A stretch of DNA of 64,000 nucleotides from a virus, in the IMG/VR virus record IMGVR_UViG_3300029911_000025, positions 1 through 64,000 of that record; one strand, given 5' to 3'. Shown here piece after piece: positions 1 to 7,647 of this stretch; position 1 is the first letter of the stretch, and each line of letters starts with the position of its first letter. The notes beneath the pieces are model-generated. The model did not search any database. It had not been told where the DNA came from and saw nothing but the letters and a program-made list of their open reading frames with translations. Made by a program: the position numbers and the translations under genes.

Positions 1-1
1 G

Positions 2-205
2 GTCGCCGCATGGGACGTCGCCGGGGACGTCGCAGGGGACGTCGCACGGGACGCCGCATGGGCCGCCGCATTGGCCGCCGCACGGGTCGTCGCAGGGGAC
101 GTCGCAGGGGACGTCGCATGCGACGTCGCAGGGGACGTCGCATGGGACGCCGCACGGGCCGCCGCACGGGTCGTCGCACGGGCCGCCGCACGGGACGCAC
201 TCAAA
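2..205 (+). repeat. 12-bp tandem repeat array
   Basis: About sixteen imperfect copies of a 12-base unit close to GGACGTCGCAGG run in tandem from the window edge. They encode the four-residue repeats of the partial protein above. Variation is mostly at a few fixed positions of the unit, so the length is probably set by slippage. The array may extend beyond the edge. Confidence 0.85.
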
Positions 206-295
206 CCGACCACGACCGCCCTGCAGGCCTCTGCGGTCGATCTGGTCAAGCGCATGTGCACCCTGTCTGACGCAGACCTGGAGCCAACGGCATGA
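2..295 (+). CDS. Partial alanine-rich repeat protein, C-terminal part
   Basis: The gene is cut by the left window edge; only the C-terminal 97 residues are visible. The first two thirds are about sixteen near-copies of a four-residue unit such as GDVA, RDAA or WAAA, written in DNA as a 12-base tandem repeat. A non-repetitive tail of about 34 residues follows. This frame was chosen because it is open to the edge, continues past the repeat into ordinary sequence and ends in an ATGA overlap with the next gene. Another frame gives an Arg/Gly-rich peptide that is an artefact. Proteins with such Ala-rich four-residue repeats are common in phages and have no known role. Confidence 0.6.
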   Translation, partial: VAAWDVAGDVAGDVARDAAWAAALAAARVVAGDVAGDVACDVAGDVAWDAARAAARVVARAAARDALKPTTTALQASAVDLVKRMCTLSDADLEPTA

Positions 296-834
296 CCGAT
301 CACCCGAAGGAAGTGTGGATGGAGAGGTCCAGCGGCCTTCTCTGGCATCAAACATATAGGTATCGCTTCCCCAACGCCATCCGCTACGTCCCCGCCACCG
401 ATCTCGATGCTGCGAGGCGGGAGGTTTGGGAGGAAGCGATCAAACAGGCCGAGGGAACGCCGAAATTCGGCTACGGCCAAACGACGAAAGAGGCCATCAT
501 CAGCAACCTCCGCGCCGCCCGTGATGCAGCGGGAGGGGAGACTGAAACTCGGAGCCAGATAGGTGCGCCTCACGCTGGCTTAAACGATGGCGGGTCACAA
601 GCAGCCACGTCCGAGACCCCATCCCCCGACTTCACGCCCGCTGGCCATCACATCGCGACGGTGGAGGCGGTGTGCAAGCACGTCGGAACGCGTGGAAACG
701 TGCCGACCATGACCAAAAACTGGATCGTGGCTGGCCTACGCGCCCACTTCCTACCGCCCGAACCTCCCAAGATGACACAAGAGGAAGTGGATCGGTTGCG
801 GGAGGCGTGGATCGAGGCGGCGGAGGCTTATTAG
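292..834 (+). CDS. Hypothetical phage protein (180 aa)
   Basis: I do not recognise this protein. It starts at the ATG of an ATGA overlap with the preceding gene. The first 75 residues are mixed charged and aromatic. Residues about 80-115 form a low-complexity Gly/Ser/Thr/Pro linker, and the C-terminus (from about 116) is predicted helical and acidic. The layout suggests two small domains joined by a flexible linker. It is the second gene of the tightly coupled left-arm cluster of accessory genes. Confidence 0.75.
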   Translation: MTDHPKEVWMERSSGLLWHQTYRYRFPNAIRYVPATDLDAARREVWEEAIKQAEGTPKFGYGQTTKEAIISNLRAARDAAGGETETRSQIGAPHAGLNDGGSQAATSETPSPDFTPAGHHIATVEAVCKHVGTRGNVPTMTKNWIVAGLRAHFLPPEPPKMTQEEVDRLREAWIEAAEAY

Positions 835-938
835 CGGGACCCCAGCCCGTTGAGCGCGGGCCATGCGAATAAGGCGGCACGCGACAAAGCATGGACAGCC
901 TACCAAACCGCCCGCACCGCAAGAGAGGGAGAGGGAGA

Positions 939-1088
939 ATGATCCGAGTCTGCCCAGAGCGCGACGCAGTTTGCCCGCACGGCATGGACTGTCCCTACGT
1001 CCTTGACCGCTACGAGTGCAAGCCGGAACCCAGGCCCGAAACGCCACCAATGGCCAACCCTCAACGCCATGCGGAAGAGGTGGGGTGA
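939..1088 (+). CDS. Small cysteine-containing protein (49 aa)
   Basis: The start at 939 is favoured over an upstream in-frame ATG at 891 because a purine-rich GAGAGGGAG lies just in front of it. Four cysteines at residues 5, 12, 18 and 27 could bind a metal, although the spacing matches no named finger that I know. The stop codon overlaps the next start as TGATG. The function is unknown. Confidence 0.5.
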   Translation: MIRVCPERDAVCPHGMDCPYVLDRYECKPEPRPETPPMANPQRHAEEVG

Positions 1089-1363
1089 TGGCTGAAAAGC
1101 ACCACGCCGATCATGGGCCGATCTCTGCCGAGCATCACGCGCTGATGAACAGCCTGGCGCACGGTCTGGACGAAATCTTCAACGGCAAGGACTGCCCCGC
1201 CGACAAGAAGCGCGTCGGCTTCTTCCTGACCGTGTTCAACCTTGATGAATCCGAGGGTCGTTTCAACTACATCAGCAACGCCGACAAACTAGATGTGCGG
1301 GTGATGCTGAAAGACGTTCTAGCGCGCATCGAAGCCAGACTTTCACCAGAAGGAACAGCATAA
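1088..1363 (+). CDS. Hypothetical phage protein (91 aa)
   Basis: The start is the ATG of a TGATG overlap; a longer frame upstream lies inside the previous gene and was rejected. The N-terminus is His-rich (KHHADHG, EHHA), and the rest is an amphipathic helical protein with a central FFLTVFNLDE stretch. Its stop overlaps the start of the Acb2/Tad1-like gene (TAATG), so the two are probably co-translated. Small, compact, with no recognised family. Confidence 0.7.
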   Translation: MAEKHHADHGPISAEHHALMNSLAHGLDEIFNGKDCPADKKRVGFFLTVFNLDESEGRFNYISNADKLDVRVMLKDVLARIEARLSPEGTA

Positions 1364-1605
1364 TGACCACTACAGGCGAAACCCTGACTTTCGGACAAAA
1401 GGCCGTGGGCCTTACATTCAATCCGTCGGCTGATGCCGCCGTGAACGAGTGCAAGCTAACCCACGCTGCGGCCATCGATCAGATGGACACCTTCCGCAAT
1501 CTGCCGACAACCTCGCCGGAGGCGAAGCGGCTCGCGTCCATCGCCATTACCGAACTTCAAGGCGCCCAGATGTGGGCGGTGAAGGCGCTAACGTGGAAGC
1601 CATGA
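1363..1605 (+). CDS. Acb2/Tad1-like cyclic-nucleotide sponge candidate
   Basis: This 80-residue protein has the layout of the Acb2/Tad1 hairpin family: a short N-terminal segment (GQKAVGLTFNPS) and two long helices. The second helix contains PEAKRLASIAITELQGAQM and ends in WAVKAL. Known members are phage-encoded sponges that bind the signal molecules of CBASS (Acb2) or Thoeris (Tad1) and so block abortive infection. They assemble from helical hairpins, which fits the size here. The gene overlaps both neighbours (TAATG and ATGA) inside a cluster of small accessory genes, a typical place for counter-defence functions. The family call rests on motif resemblance; which signal it binds, if any, cannot be read from sequence. 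Confidence 0.7.
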   Translation: MTTTGETLTFGQKAVGLTFNPSADAAVNECKLTHAAAIDQMDTFRNLPTTSPEAKRLASIAITELQGAQMWAVKALTWKP

Positions 1606-2159
1606 CCTCCCCCACAAACCCCACGGACAAGCTGGTGGAGGCGCTGAAACATGCGCGCGGATGGGTTGTGACGTGTTCGGAGTCCGCCAAGGCCAGACGC
1701 GACCTCAAAGAGATCGACGCCGCTTTGGACGCCTACCGCAGCCGCGCACAGGACGATGGAGTGACGATGCTTGTCGGTCAAGAATGGCTTGACCGCAAGA
1801 CCGCCTCTGACCCTGACGACGCCGACTGCGAAGTGCGCCCTCCCCTGATCGTCACGGACAAACTGGTGGAGGCGGTGGCGAGGGCGCTCTGCATCAGTCG
1901 CGACGGGCTCGACCTGTCCCGCGAGAAGGACCGCAAGTATCTCGAAGGCGAATGGTCGGACTGGAAAGACGAAGCCCGCGCCGCCCTAGAAGCCGCCCTA
2001 GCCCGCTCCGGTCCAGCCGAACACGACCGCGAGGAGTTGCTTGACACGATCGCGGACGCGATTGGCGACAGTATGGATATGGACTGGAACTACCGCGACG
2101 GTGCGCGATCAGTGCTTGCAGCGTTGGTGGCTGAAAACATCGTGAAGGTGAAACCATGA
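1602..2159 (+). CDS. Hypothetical protein with repeated helical module (185 aa)
   Basis: The start is the ATG of an ATGA overlap. The protein repeats a motif, TDKLVEALKHAR near residue 8 and TDKLVEAVARAL near residue 86. The second copy is followed by a segment ending ARAALEAAL that is widespread in small phage proteins. The next gene carries a related module (MVEAGARAL to ARAAPTAALEAA), so the two genes probably share ancestry. The function is unknown. Confidence 0.7.
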   Translation: MTSPTNPTDKLVEALKHARGWVVTCSESAKARRDLKEIDAALDAYRSRAQDDGVTMLVGQEWLDRKTASDPDDADCEVRPPLIVTDKLVEAVARALCISRDGLDLSREKDRKYLEGEWSDWKDEARAALEAALARSGPAEHDREELLDTIADAIGDSMDMDWNYRDGARSVLAALVAENIVKVKP

Positions 2160-2707
2160 CAGACTTTGCTTGGCTGATCGAGGCCCCCGGCCCGATGTAT
2201 CTTCGCACCCGGACCATCGGACATCACCCTGACTTTGGGTGGACGCACGAAGCCAACGAGGCCCTCCGGTTCATATCCAAAGACCAAGCCGATGGCGTTA
2301 TGATGGCGGTGCGTCGCATGGAGCCCGCGCTGTTCGCGTTCGAGAGCACGCTTGGCAACGCATGGCCCCGCGAACACGGATGGCTAGCCCTCGCCACGGG
2401 AGCTGGGGGAATGACCGCCGGTCCGATCCTCGCGGTGAACAACTTGGAACAGGTTAAAATCATAGCGGACTCCTACGTTTACAAATCCCGCACCTACACC
2501 GCCGAGGAAGTGGCTGCGGCGCTGGATGGGGTGGTCACGGAGGAAATGGTGGAGGCGGGGGCGAGGGCCTTGGCGGTATCCGTTGCGGACGGCCACGAGT
2601 TTGCCCCTTGGGACAAAAAACACCCGGACACGAAAGCCGAATATATCCGCAACGCCCGCGCCGCCCCTACCGCCGCCCTCGAGGCAGCAAAGGAGACGGA
2701 GCGATGA
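2156..2707 (+). CDS. Hypothetical phage protein (183 aa)
   Basis: Coupled to the previous gene by an ATGA overlap. The N-terminal half (residues 1-100) has a PMYLRTRTIGHHPDFGW segment and a KDQADGVMM helix, as in many phage accessory proteins that begin with a short beta region. The C-terminal half carries the common EEMVEAGARAL helical module. No catalytic motif is visible. Confidence 0.7.
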   Translation: MTDFAWLIEAPGPMYLRTRTIGHHPDFGWTHEANEALRFISKDQADGVMMAVRRMEPALFAFESTLGNAWPREHGWLALATGAGGMTAGPILAVNNLEQVKIIADSYVYKSRTYTAEEVAAALDGVVTEEMVEAGARALAVSVADGHEFAPWDKKHPDTKAEYIRNARAAPTAALEAAKETER

Positions 2708-2913
2708 ACCCTGTCAATGCGCCCTACTGCCGCGCTTACGACTGCATCGGCAAATGCGCTGGATTTTACACCCACGCCACCTGCCCGTTTAACAACCCGC
2801 CTCCCTCTGGAAACGGCATAGAGAGATATGAGCTGCTCAGAGACGTGATGATCCGCCTGAAGTCGTTGGAACGCGCGGTCGGGACGAATACCGTCGTTGG
2901 AGGACCAAAATGA
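2704..2913 (+). CDS. Small Cys-rich protein with coiled-coil tail (69 aa)
   Basis: The start is the ATG of an ATGA overlap; the longer upstream reading lies inside the previous gene. Four cysteines at residues 9, 14, 18 and 27 could form a zinc site. They are followed by a Pro-rich break and a helical C-terminus rich in Leu and Arg. The function is unknown. Confidence 0.6.
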   Translation: MNPVNAPYCRAYDCIGKCAGFYTHATCPFNNPPPSGNGIERYELLRDVMIRLKSLERAVGTNTVVGGPK

Positions 2914-3089
2914 GAATGGTTAGCGAAGAAGTGGAGCGACTGCAGGCGGCTCTAGCGGCTTATCCTAGAGGACATTCCACAAACAATAAGGGGGCGCTCG
3001 TGGTTCAGGTGTTGGTTAACGATCTTCGATACGTTCTCTCTTTAGCTGAGTCCAAATCATCTCGCGCAAAGCTGGACGCGGGGGAATGA
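2910..3089 (+). CDS. Small helical protein (59 aa)
   Basis: This short frame begins at an ATGA overlap with the previous stop and ends in an ATGA overlap with the next start, which is the rule in this operon. It begins MRMVSEEVERLQAALAAYP and looks entirely helical. I see no family match; the tight coupling is the main support. Confidence 0.55.
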   Translation: MRMVSEEVERLQAALAAYPRGHSTNNKGALVVQVLVNDLRYVLSLAESKSSRAKLDAGE

Positions 3090-3280
3090 CCGAGCCCCGC
3101 TGGGTCCGCAGGATCGACTGGGGCCTATGGGCGGCGGCGGCGGCTGGATCAACGGTCGCTTCTCTTGGCAGCCATGCACCCCAGCTGGGACCGCGTATTG
3201 CGATTGGGAGTGTTCGTGTCCCAGCTCTGCATCTCACCGCGCCTCCCATAAACCCAAGGACCACCCATGACCCAGGATGA
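3086..3280 (+). CDS. Small hypothetical protein (64 aa)
   Basis: It starts at an ATGA overlap. The sequence has an Ala-rich stretch (LWAAAAAGSTVAS) near the N-terminus and a Pro-rich C-terminus that overlaps the next gene by 14 bases. It could be a weak membrane or exported peptide, or simply poorly constrained sequence. It is kept because it fills a gap in a fully coupled gene string. Confidence 0.4.
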   Translation: MTEPRWVRRIDWGLWAAAAAGSTVASLGSHAPQLGPRIAIGSVRVPALHLTAPPINPRTTHDPG

Positions 3281-3587
3281 CAACGCGCTGTTTGAGCGCA
3301 TCGAACAGGACTTGCGGGGACGACGCGATCCCAAGTGGGCACACAATTTCGATCCCGCCCTGACGGATGACTATGAAGCCCTCCTCGCCCTCGCCCGCGC
3401 TCAACCGGAGGGGTGGGTGTTGGTGCCGAGGGAGCCGACCGAGGCGATGGTGCATGAAGGCGGCCTTATGTGCGACGACGGGACCGAACATGAAGAGAGA
3501 GCCCGCGCAAGGGGTGTCTGGATTATGATGGTGGAAGCGTCCCCGCTTTGTCCCGCCGCTCCTACCAGTGATGGGGGAGAAGGGTGA
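3267..3587 (+). CDS. Small phage protein with GWVLVP-EPTEAM motif (106 aa)
   Basis: Residues about 46-66 read PEGWVLVPREPTEAMVHEGG, a motif found in many otherwise unrelated phage accessory proteins, where it marks a shared but uncharacterised module. The N-terminus is acidic and helical (ALFERIEQDLRG). The gene overlaps its upstream neighbour by 14 bases and its downstream one as TGATG. The role is unknown. Confidence 0.65.
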   Translation: MTQDDNALFERIEQDLRGRRDPKWAHNFDPALTDDYEALLALARAQPEGWVLVPREPTEAMVHEGGLMCDDGTEHEERARARGVWIMMVEASPLCPAAPTSDGGEG

Positions 3588-3871
3588 TGGGCGAGTCCAT
3601 CTTAGACCTATCCGGCGCACCCTCGGAAGTCCTGCGGGGAAGCGAACCCGAGCCCGGCGACCTCTATCGCAAAGCTGGTGGTCCTCCCGGTTTCTGGTGG
3701 GTCATTTCCGTTGCGCCCTCTGGCGACTGCTACGTTCTCGCGCTGGACCTTGAAGGGCGCTTGACCGGCGCTGGTCGATACGCCGCGAGCTACTTCAACC
3801 GCAACGTCGCGCGGAGGGTTGGATACGCCGAACTGCCGAGCGTCCGCGTAACATGGGGCATTCCACAATGA
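3587..3871 (+). CDS. Hypothetical protein, SH3-like beta fold possible (94 aa)
   Basis: The ATG in the TGATG overlap is preferred to a GTG one codon earlier. The sequence contains GDLYRKAGGPPGFWWVISV followed by GDCYVLALDLEG, an alternation that suggests a small beta barrel of the kind seen in phage proteins that tune transcription or bind RNA. This is only a fold impression; no family is recognised. Confidence 0.6.
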   Translation: MGESILDLSGAPSEVLRGSEPEPGDLYRKAGGPPGFWWVISVAPSGDCYVLALDLEGRLTGAGRYAASYFNRNVARRVGYAELPSVRVTWGIPQ

Positions 3872-3972
3872 CCCTCCTAACCCACGCCCTCTTGCTCCTC
3901 CTCGCCTTCGCAGCTGGGATCATAACCGACATGGTGTTTTTCTCTAAAGGGCCGAAGGGACCGTTTGAGTGA
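3868..3972 (+). CDS. Single-span membrane peptide (34 aa)
   Basis: This very short frame starts at an ATGA overlap and ends at a TGATG overlap. The first 18 residues are almost all Leu, Ala, Ile and Thr (THALLLLLAFAAGIITDMV), a transmembrane segment, and a short basic tail follows. Its role is unknown; the perfect coupling on both sides argues that it is translated. Confidence 0.5.
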   Translation: MTLLTHALLLLLAFAAGIITDMVFFSKGPKGPFE

Positions 3973-4505
3973 TGCTAGAGATACTGGGGAAAGACCTTGT
4001 GCTGACATACCCGCCAGCGTTGGCGCTTACGGCGGTTTCGGCGCAGGCCATGGGCGCTGTGATAAACTCGCACGCGGCCATGTACGGACCAAGCGAAGCA
4101 GCGGCGTTTCAAGCACTAAATGCGATTACGCTGTTCTCGGGTTCGATAAACTTTAACGACGAACAAATGAGCCGTTCGTTCACTGACCAAAAGACAGGGA
4201 CGTTTTACTGGCTGGACACTGAGATCGCGCTGTACTTATCGGCGCCCGTCATGGCTTGCTATTTCTTTCATGACTGCTGGCACATGGTCCAATTCAAACA
4301 AGACGACGGACCAGCGGCTACCCTGAGCGACGAAATAAATCGCGAAGTTGATGCGGTGGCGCGACAAGTCGTTGTGGGCGGTAAGCTCGGTGTCCCGCAG
4401 TATGTTCTTGACTTTCTCACCAAGTATGGCAATGACCGCGCCGCCATTGCCACGCGCATCGGCCAAGGCGTAAACTCTTGCGCTTGCCGCATTGGTCAGG
4501 GGTAA
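3972..4505 (+). CDS. Hypothetical protein with HDxxH motif (177 aa)
   Basis: The start is the ATG of a TGATG overlap. Near residue 97 the sequence reads FFHDCWHMVQF, followed about 20 residues later by EINREVDAVARQ. That spacing resembles small zincin metallopeptidases (His-x-x-x-His plus a downstream acidic ligand), but the usual catalytic Glu of HExxH is Asp here. It could be a degenerate or divergent metalloprotein. It is the last small gene before the polymerase. Confidence 0.6.
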   Translation: MLEILGKDLVLTYPPALALTAVSAQAMGAVINSHAAMYGPSEAAAFQALNAITLFSGSINFNDEQMSRSFTDQKTGTFYWLDTEIALYLSAPVMACYFFHDCWHMVQFKQDDGPAATLSDEINREVDAVARQVVVGGKLGVPQYVLDFLTKYGNDRAAIATRIGQGVNSCACRIGQG

Positions 4506-4507
4506 AT

Positions 4508-6430
4508 ATGAAGCGCCCGCCGCAAGTTGTAACTGTAGACTTTGAGACGCTGCCCATACAGCCGCGTCCGCAATTTCCGCCGGAGCCGGTGGGTGTGTCC
4601 ATACTCATGCCCTCTGAGAAGAAGGCGCGGTATTTCGCTTGGGGCCACCCGGCCGTGAATAACTGCACCAAGCGGCAAGGCGCCGCCGCGCTGAAGACCG
4701 CATGGACTGCGGGTTATCCCTTGCTGTTCCAGAACGCTAAGTTTGATATATCCGTGGCGCAAGAGAAATTGGGGCTTCCTTTCCCCAAAGAATACCACGA
4801 CACGATGTTTCTTCTATTTTTACATGATCCACACGCGCCCGATCTTAAGCTGAAGGAAGCGGCAGAACGCATACTAGGTGAACCACCACTTGAGCGCGAC
4901 ACTCTTAAAGAGTGGATCATGTCTCATAAGAAACAGATCGCTGAAGAGTTTGGTTGGGAATTCACACCTAAAGAGTGGGGCAGCGCCATTGCCTATGCGC
5001 CGGGCGACTTGGTAGGAACCTACGCCAATGGGGACTCTACGCGAACCCGTGGTCTGTTCAACCACTTGTGGCCACGTATATGTGAGCGCGGCATGCAAGC
5101 CGCCTACCAGCGCGAAATCGACATCATGCCCATATTCCTTGAAAACGAGCGGGTAGGCTTGCGGGTCGATGTTGATAATCTGCGTAAAGACGTTGATGTT
5201 TACAACAGAGCGATGGAGACAGCCGATCAATGGTTGCGCAAGCGCCTGAAGACCAAGGACCTTAACCTTGACAACGATGGCGAAGTCGCTGAGGCCCTGA
5301 GCAAGACGGGCGTAATAGCCGCCGAAGACTGGGCTGTGACCGCCACGGGCAGGCGCAGCGTCAGCAAAGCGAACCTTCTGCCGGGCATGTTCAAAGACCC
5401 CGCTGTCGCGAGCGTGCTAGGGTACAGAAATCGGCTGACCACTTGCCTTAAGATGTTCATGTACCCATGGCTCCGCCAAGCCGAGGCGCGGCCTGACCGC
5501 CACATAAGCACGAACTGGAACCAAGTGCGTCAGCCTAGGGGCACAAGCACGGGCGGTACGCGCACGGGCAGGCCGTCCACTGCCGACCCTAACTTTCTCA
5601 ACCTGAGCAAGACTTGGGACGACAAGGACGACGGGTTCATCGAGCCGCACAAGCTTACCGGGCGGAACAAGTCGGACCCCGTACTCCAAAGCCTCCTAGG
5701 CTTGCCCCTAGTGCGCCGCTATATTCTACCCGATGCGGGCGAGACCTTTTGCCACCGCGATTTTAACGGTCAAGAACTTCGGGTCATGGGACACTTTGAA
5801 GACGGCGCGCTTCTTAAGGCATACCAAGAAGACCCAACGATCGATGTTCACTCCTGGGTCAAGGATATGATCCTTGAACACGCGGGGTTGGACTACCATC
5901 GCCACCAAGTCAAGGTAACTAATTTCAGGCGCATATACGGCGGCGGCGCGCCTGCCATGGCAAACGCCCTGCACATCAGCTTGGACGCCGCCAAACAGCT
6001 CCTAACGGCCCACAGTAAGGCGTTGCCGGGGCTTAAGGACCTGCAGGACCAAATAAAGGCGCTCAGCGCGGCGGGCGAGCCTATTGTGACTTGGGGCGGC
6101 CGAGAGTATTATGTGGAACCGCCGGGGTATTCCGAGCGCTTTAAGAGACACATGACTTATGAGTACAAGCTGCTGAATTACCTTGTGCAGGGCTCTGCGG
6201 CCGACATAACCAAGGAAGCGATCTTGCGTTACCATAGGCACCCCAAGCGCACGGGTCGGTTTCTTGTTACGGTGTACGACGAGATCAACGTAAGCGCCAA
6301 GAAAGCGGCGCATGAAATGGAGATACTTCGCCAGTGCATGGAGGGCATTGAGCTAGACGTGCTTCTGTTATCAGATGGTAAAACAGGTCCCAACTGGGGA
6401 ACGCTAACCAAATTCGTGGATACAAGATGA
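4508..6430 (+). CDS. Family A DNA polymerase with 3'-5' exonuclease
   Basis: Replicative phage polymerase of the DNA polymerase I family, 640 residues, without a 5' nuclease domain. The proofreading domain comes first: motif I VDFETLP (D11, E13), motif II FQNAKFD and motif III YANGDSTRT, so exonuclease activity should be intact. The polymerase domain has motif A HRDFNGQELR (usually DYSQIELR), motif B HRHQVKVTNFRRIYG with the nucleotide-binding Lys, and motif C VYDEINV, where Tyr replaces the usual His before the catalytic Asp-Glu. The ATG at 4508 follows CAGGGG at good spacing; a start 30 bases upstream lacks this. It heads the replication block. Confidence 0.93.
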   Translation: MKRPPQVVTVDFETLPIQPRPQFPPEPVGVSILMPSEKKARYFAWGHPAVNNCTKRQGAAALKTAWTAGYPLLFQNAKFDISVAQEKLGLPFPKEYHDTMFLLFLHDPHAPDLKLKEAAERILGEPPLERDTLKEWIMSHKKQIAEEFGWEFTPKEWGSAIAYAPGDLVGTYANGDSTRTRGLFNHLWPRICERGMQAAYQREIDIMPIFLENERVGLRVDVDNLRKDVDVYNRAMETADQWLRKRLKTKDLNLDNDGEVAEALSKTGVIAAEDWAVTATGRRSVSKANLLPGMFKDPAVASVLGYRNRLTTCLKMFMYPWLRQAEARPDRHISTNWNQVRQPRGTSTGGTRTGRPSTADPNFLNLSKTWDDKDDGFIEPHKLTGRNKSDPVLQSLLGLPLVRRYILPDAGETFCHRDFNGQELRVMGHFEDGALLKAYQEDPTIDVHSWVKDMILEHAGLDYHRHQVKVTNFRRIYGGGAPAMANALHISLDAAKQLLTAHSKALPGLKDLQDQIKALSAAGEPIVTWGGREYYVEPPGYSERFKRHMTYEYKLLNYLVQGSAADITKEAILRYHRHPKRTGRFLVTVYDEINVSAKKAAHEMEILRQCMEGIELDVLLLSDGKTGPNWGTLTKFVDTR

Positions 6431-6600
6431 ACATACCGCGCGCCTACACTTGTCCGCTTATCGATCCTAAGCCCGCTGGCGTATGCCCGCATCGGGTGTA
6501 CCCGTTTGTCGGCGTGGCTGGAAAGCAAGTGGCGCCGAACCTTAAGTCTTACTGCAATATTCGTGAAAAATGTTTAGCCAGCGGGAAGGGAAAACCGTGA
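6427..6600 (+). CDS. Small Cys-containing protein (57 aa)
   Basis: It starts at an ATGA overlap with the polymerase stop and ends in a GTGA overlap with the next gene. Cysteines in CPLIDP, GVCPHR, YCNIRE and EKCLAS could form a zinc site. No known family. It is probably a small accessory protein co-translated with the polymerase. Confidence 0.5.
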   Translation: MNIPRAYTCPLIDPKPAGVCPHRVYPFVGVAGKQVAPNLKSYCNIREKCLASGKGKP

Positions 6601-6797
6601 GCACTCATCCCGTAAGATTTCCGCGCTTTGTGTTCGATGGACCGGGCCGCGTAGAAATCACCAAAGCTGACGGAACGCTGCGCTGCCGGCAAGCGGTGAT
6701 GCCGCCGTATTCTCTAACGCCGCGCCAATGTAAGAAGCGCGGCACGACACAAGAAGGTGTTCACTGGCTCTGCCGTAATCATAAAGGATTAAAATGA
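6597..6797 (+). CDS. Small basic protein (66 aa)
   Basis: The GTG of the GTGA overlap is chosen over an ATG nine codons upstream, in keeping with the coupling elsewhere. The sequence has a beta-like N-terminal half (FVFDGPGRVEITKADG) and a C-terminal segment with QCKKRG and WLCRNHKG, giving three cysteines and a histidine that might bind metal. The function is unknown. Confidence 0.5.
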   Translation: MSTHPVRFPRFVFDGPGRVEITKADGTLRCRQAVMPPYSLTPRQCKKRGTTQEGVHWLCRNHKGLK

Positions 6798-7477
6798 CAA
6801 CGCCTCTCGTAACTGCATGGTCGTACACACGGTACGCTGATTACACTCGGTGCCCGCTGTATTTCAAGCTGAACTACTTGGACAAAACCATCAAGTTTGA
6901 AGGCTCGCCCGCTATGCGGCGCGGGTCGAACATACACAAGGAAGCGGAGGACTTCACGCTTGGGCGCACCAAGAAGCTGCCTGACAGCCTGAAGAACTTC
7001 AAGACTCAGTTTGCCGAGCTTAAAGCGCTGAAGCCCATGGTGGAGCAGAACTGGGGCTTTCAGAAAGAATGGTCTTGGATCGGCCGCCCCGGCTGGTTCG
7101 GCGACGACGTGTGGTTGCGCGTGAAGGCCGACGTCTTCGCCCACTACGACGACGATACCGCGGATCTCATTGACCACAAGACCGGACGCAAGTATGGCGT
7201 CAACATGGAGCAGGTGGAGCTCTTCGGCGCCACCGCGTTCATGCGTCTACCCACACTAAAGCACGTGAACATTCGGCTTTGGTACTTGGACATCGCCGAT
7301 CCCAGCCAAAACGAAGAACTGGTCGAGATGACCGCCGCCGAGGCCGTGCTTATCCGCAAGGACTGGGACAAGAAGGTCAAGCCCATGTTCGCCGATCGGC
7401 GCTTTGCTCCGAAGCCAAACGATAAATGTCGCTGGTGTCCCGCGTCCAACGCTAACGGAGGAGTCTGTAAATTCTGA
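6794..7477 (+). CDS. PD-(D/E)XK nuclease, Cas4/RecB-like with Fe-S cysteines
   Basis: The 227-residue protein has the marks of the Cas4/RecB-family exonucleases. These are an N-terminal SYTRYADYTRCPLYF segment, a GSNIHKEAE helix, the catalytic core DLIDHKTG (Asp and the DxK form of the ExK motif) and the QVELFGA helix. Cysteines at 20, 212, 215 and 225 (CRWCPAS, GVCKF) are spaced as in the 4Fe-4S cluster of Cas4 and AddB. Such phage nucleases probably process ends during recombination-dependent replication. No cas1 or CRISPR array is nearby, so a CRISPR role is not implied. It lies between the polymerase and other nucleases in one coupled operon. Confidence 0.87.
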   Translation: MTTPLVTAWSYTRYADYTRCPLYFKLNYLDKTIKFEGSPAMRRGSNIHKEAEDFTLGRTKKLPDSLKNFKTQFAELKALKPMVEQNWGFQKEWSWIGRPGWFGDDVWLRVKADVFAHYDDDTADLIDHKTGRKYGVNMEQVELFGATAFMRLPTLKHVNIRLWYLDIADPSQNEELVEMTAAEAVLIRKDWDKKVKPMFADRRFAPKPNDKCRWCPASNANGGVCKF

Positions 7478-7647
7478 CGTCCAAAGATTTCGCAGTCGTA
7501 TGCTCTACCGCTGTCGCCGCCGTAGAGATGGAGTTTTACGAAAAGAGCGACGCTGACAAATACGCCAAGGCTACGGCCGAGCGTAGCCCACAAGAAGAGT
7601 ACTGGGTCGTTGAGATCAAGTCGAAATATAATGCGGGAGAAAACTGA
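7474..7647 (+). CDS. Small acidic protein, start uncertain (57 or 39 aa)
   Basis: The frame between the nuclease and the cupin gene is open from 7474. A CTG there overlaps the previous stop as CTGA, mimicking the ATGA pattern; otherwise the first ATG is 7528, giving 39 residues. The product is rich in Lys, Glu and Tyr and ends just at a TGATG overlap with the next gene. No family is recognised, and the start is a guess. Confidence 0.45.
   Translation: MTSKDFAVVCSTAVAAVEMEFYEKSDADKYAKATAERSPQEEYWVVEIKSKYNAGEN

Noticed and set aside
10-270. Arg/Gly-rich repeat frame GRRxGRR at the left edge
   Set aside because: It is the out-of-phase reading of the 12-base repeat; the frame with Ala/Asp/Val repeats continues into the ATGA overlap and ordinary sequence.
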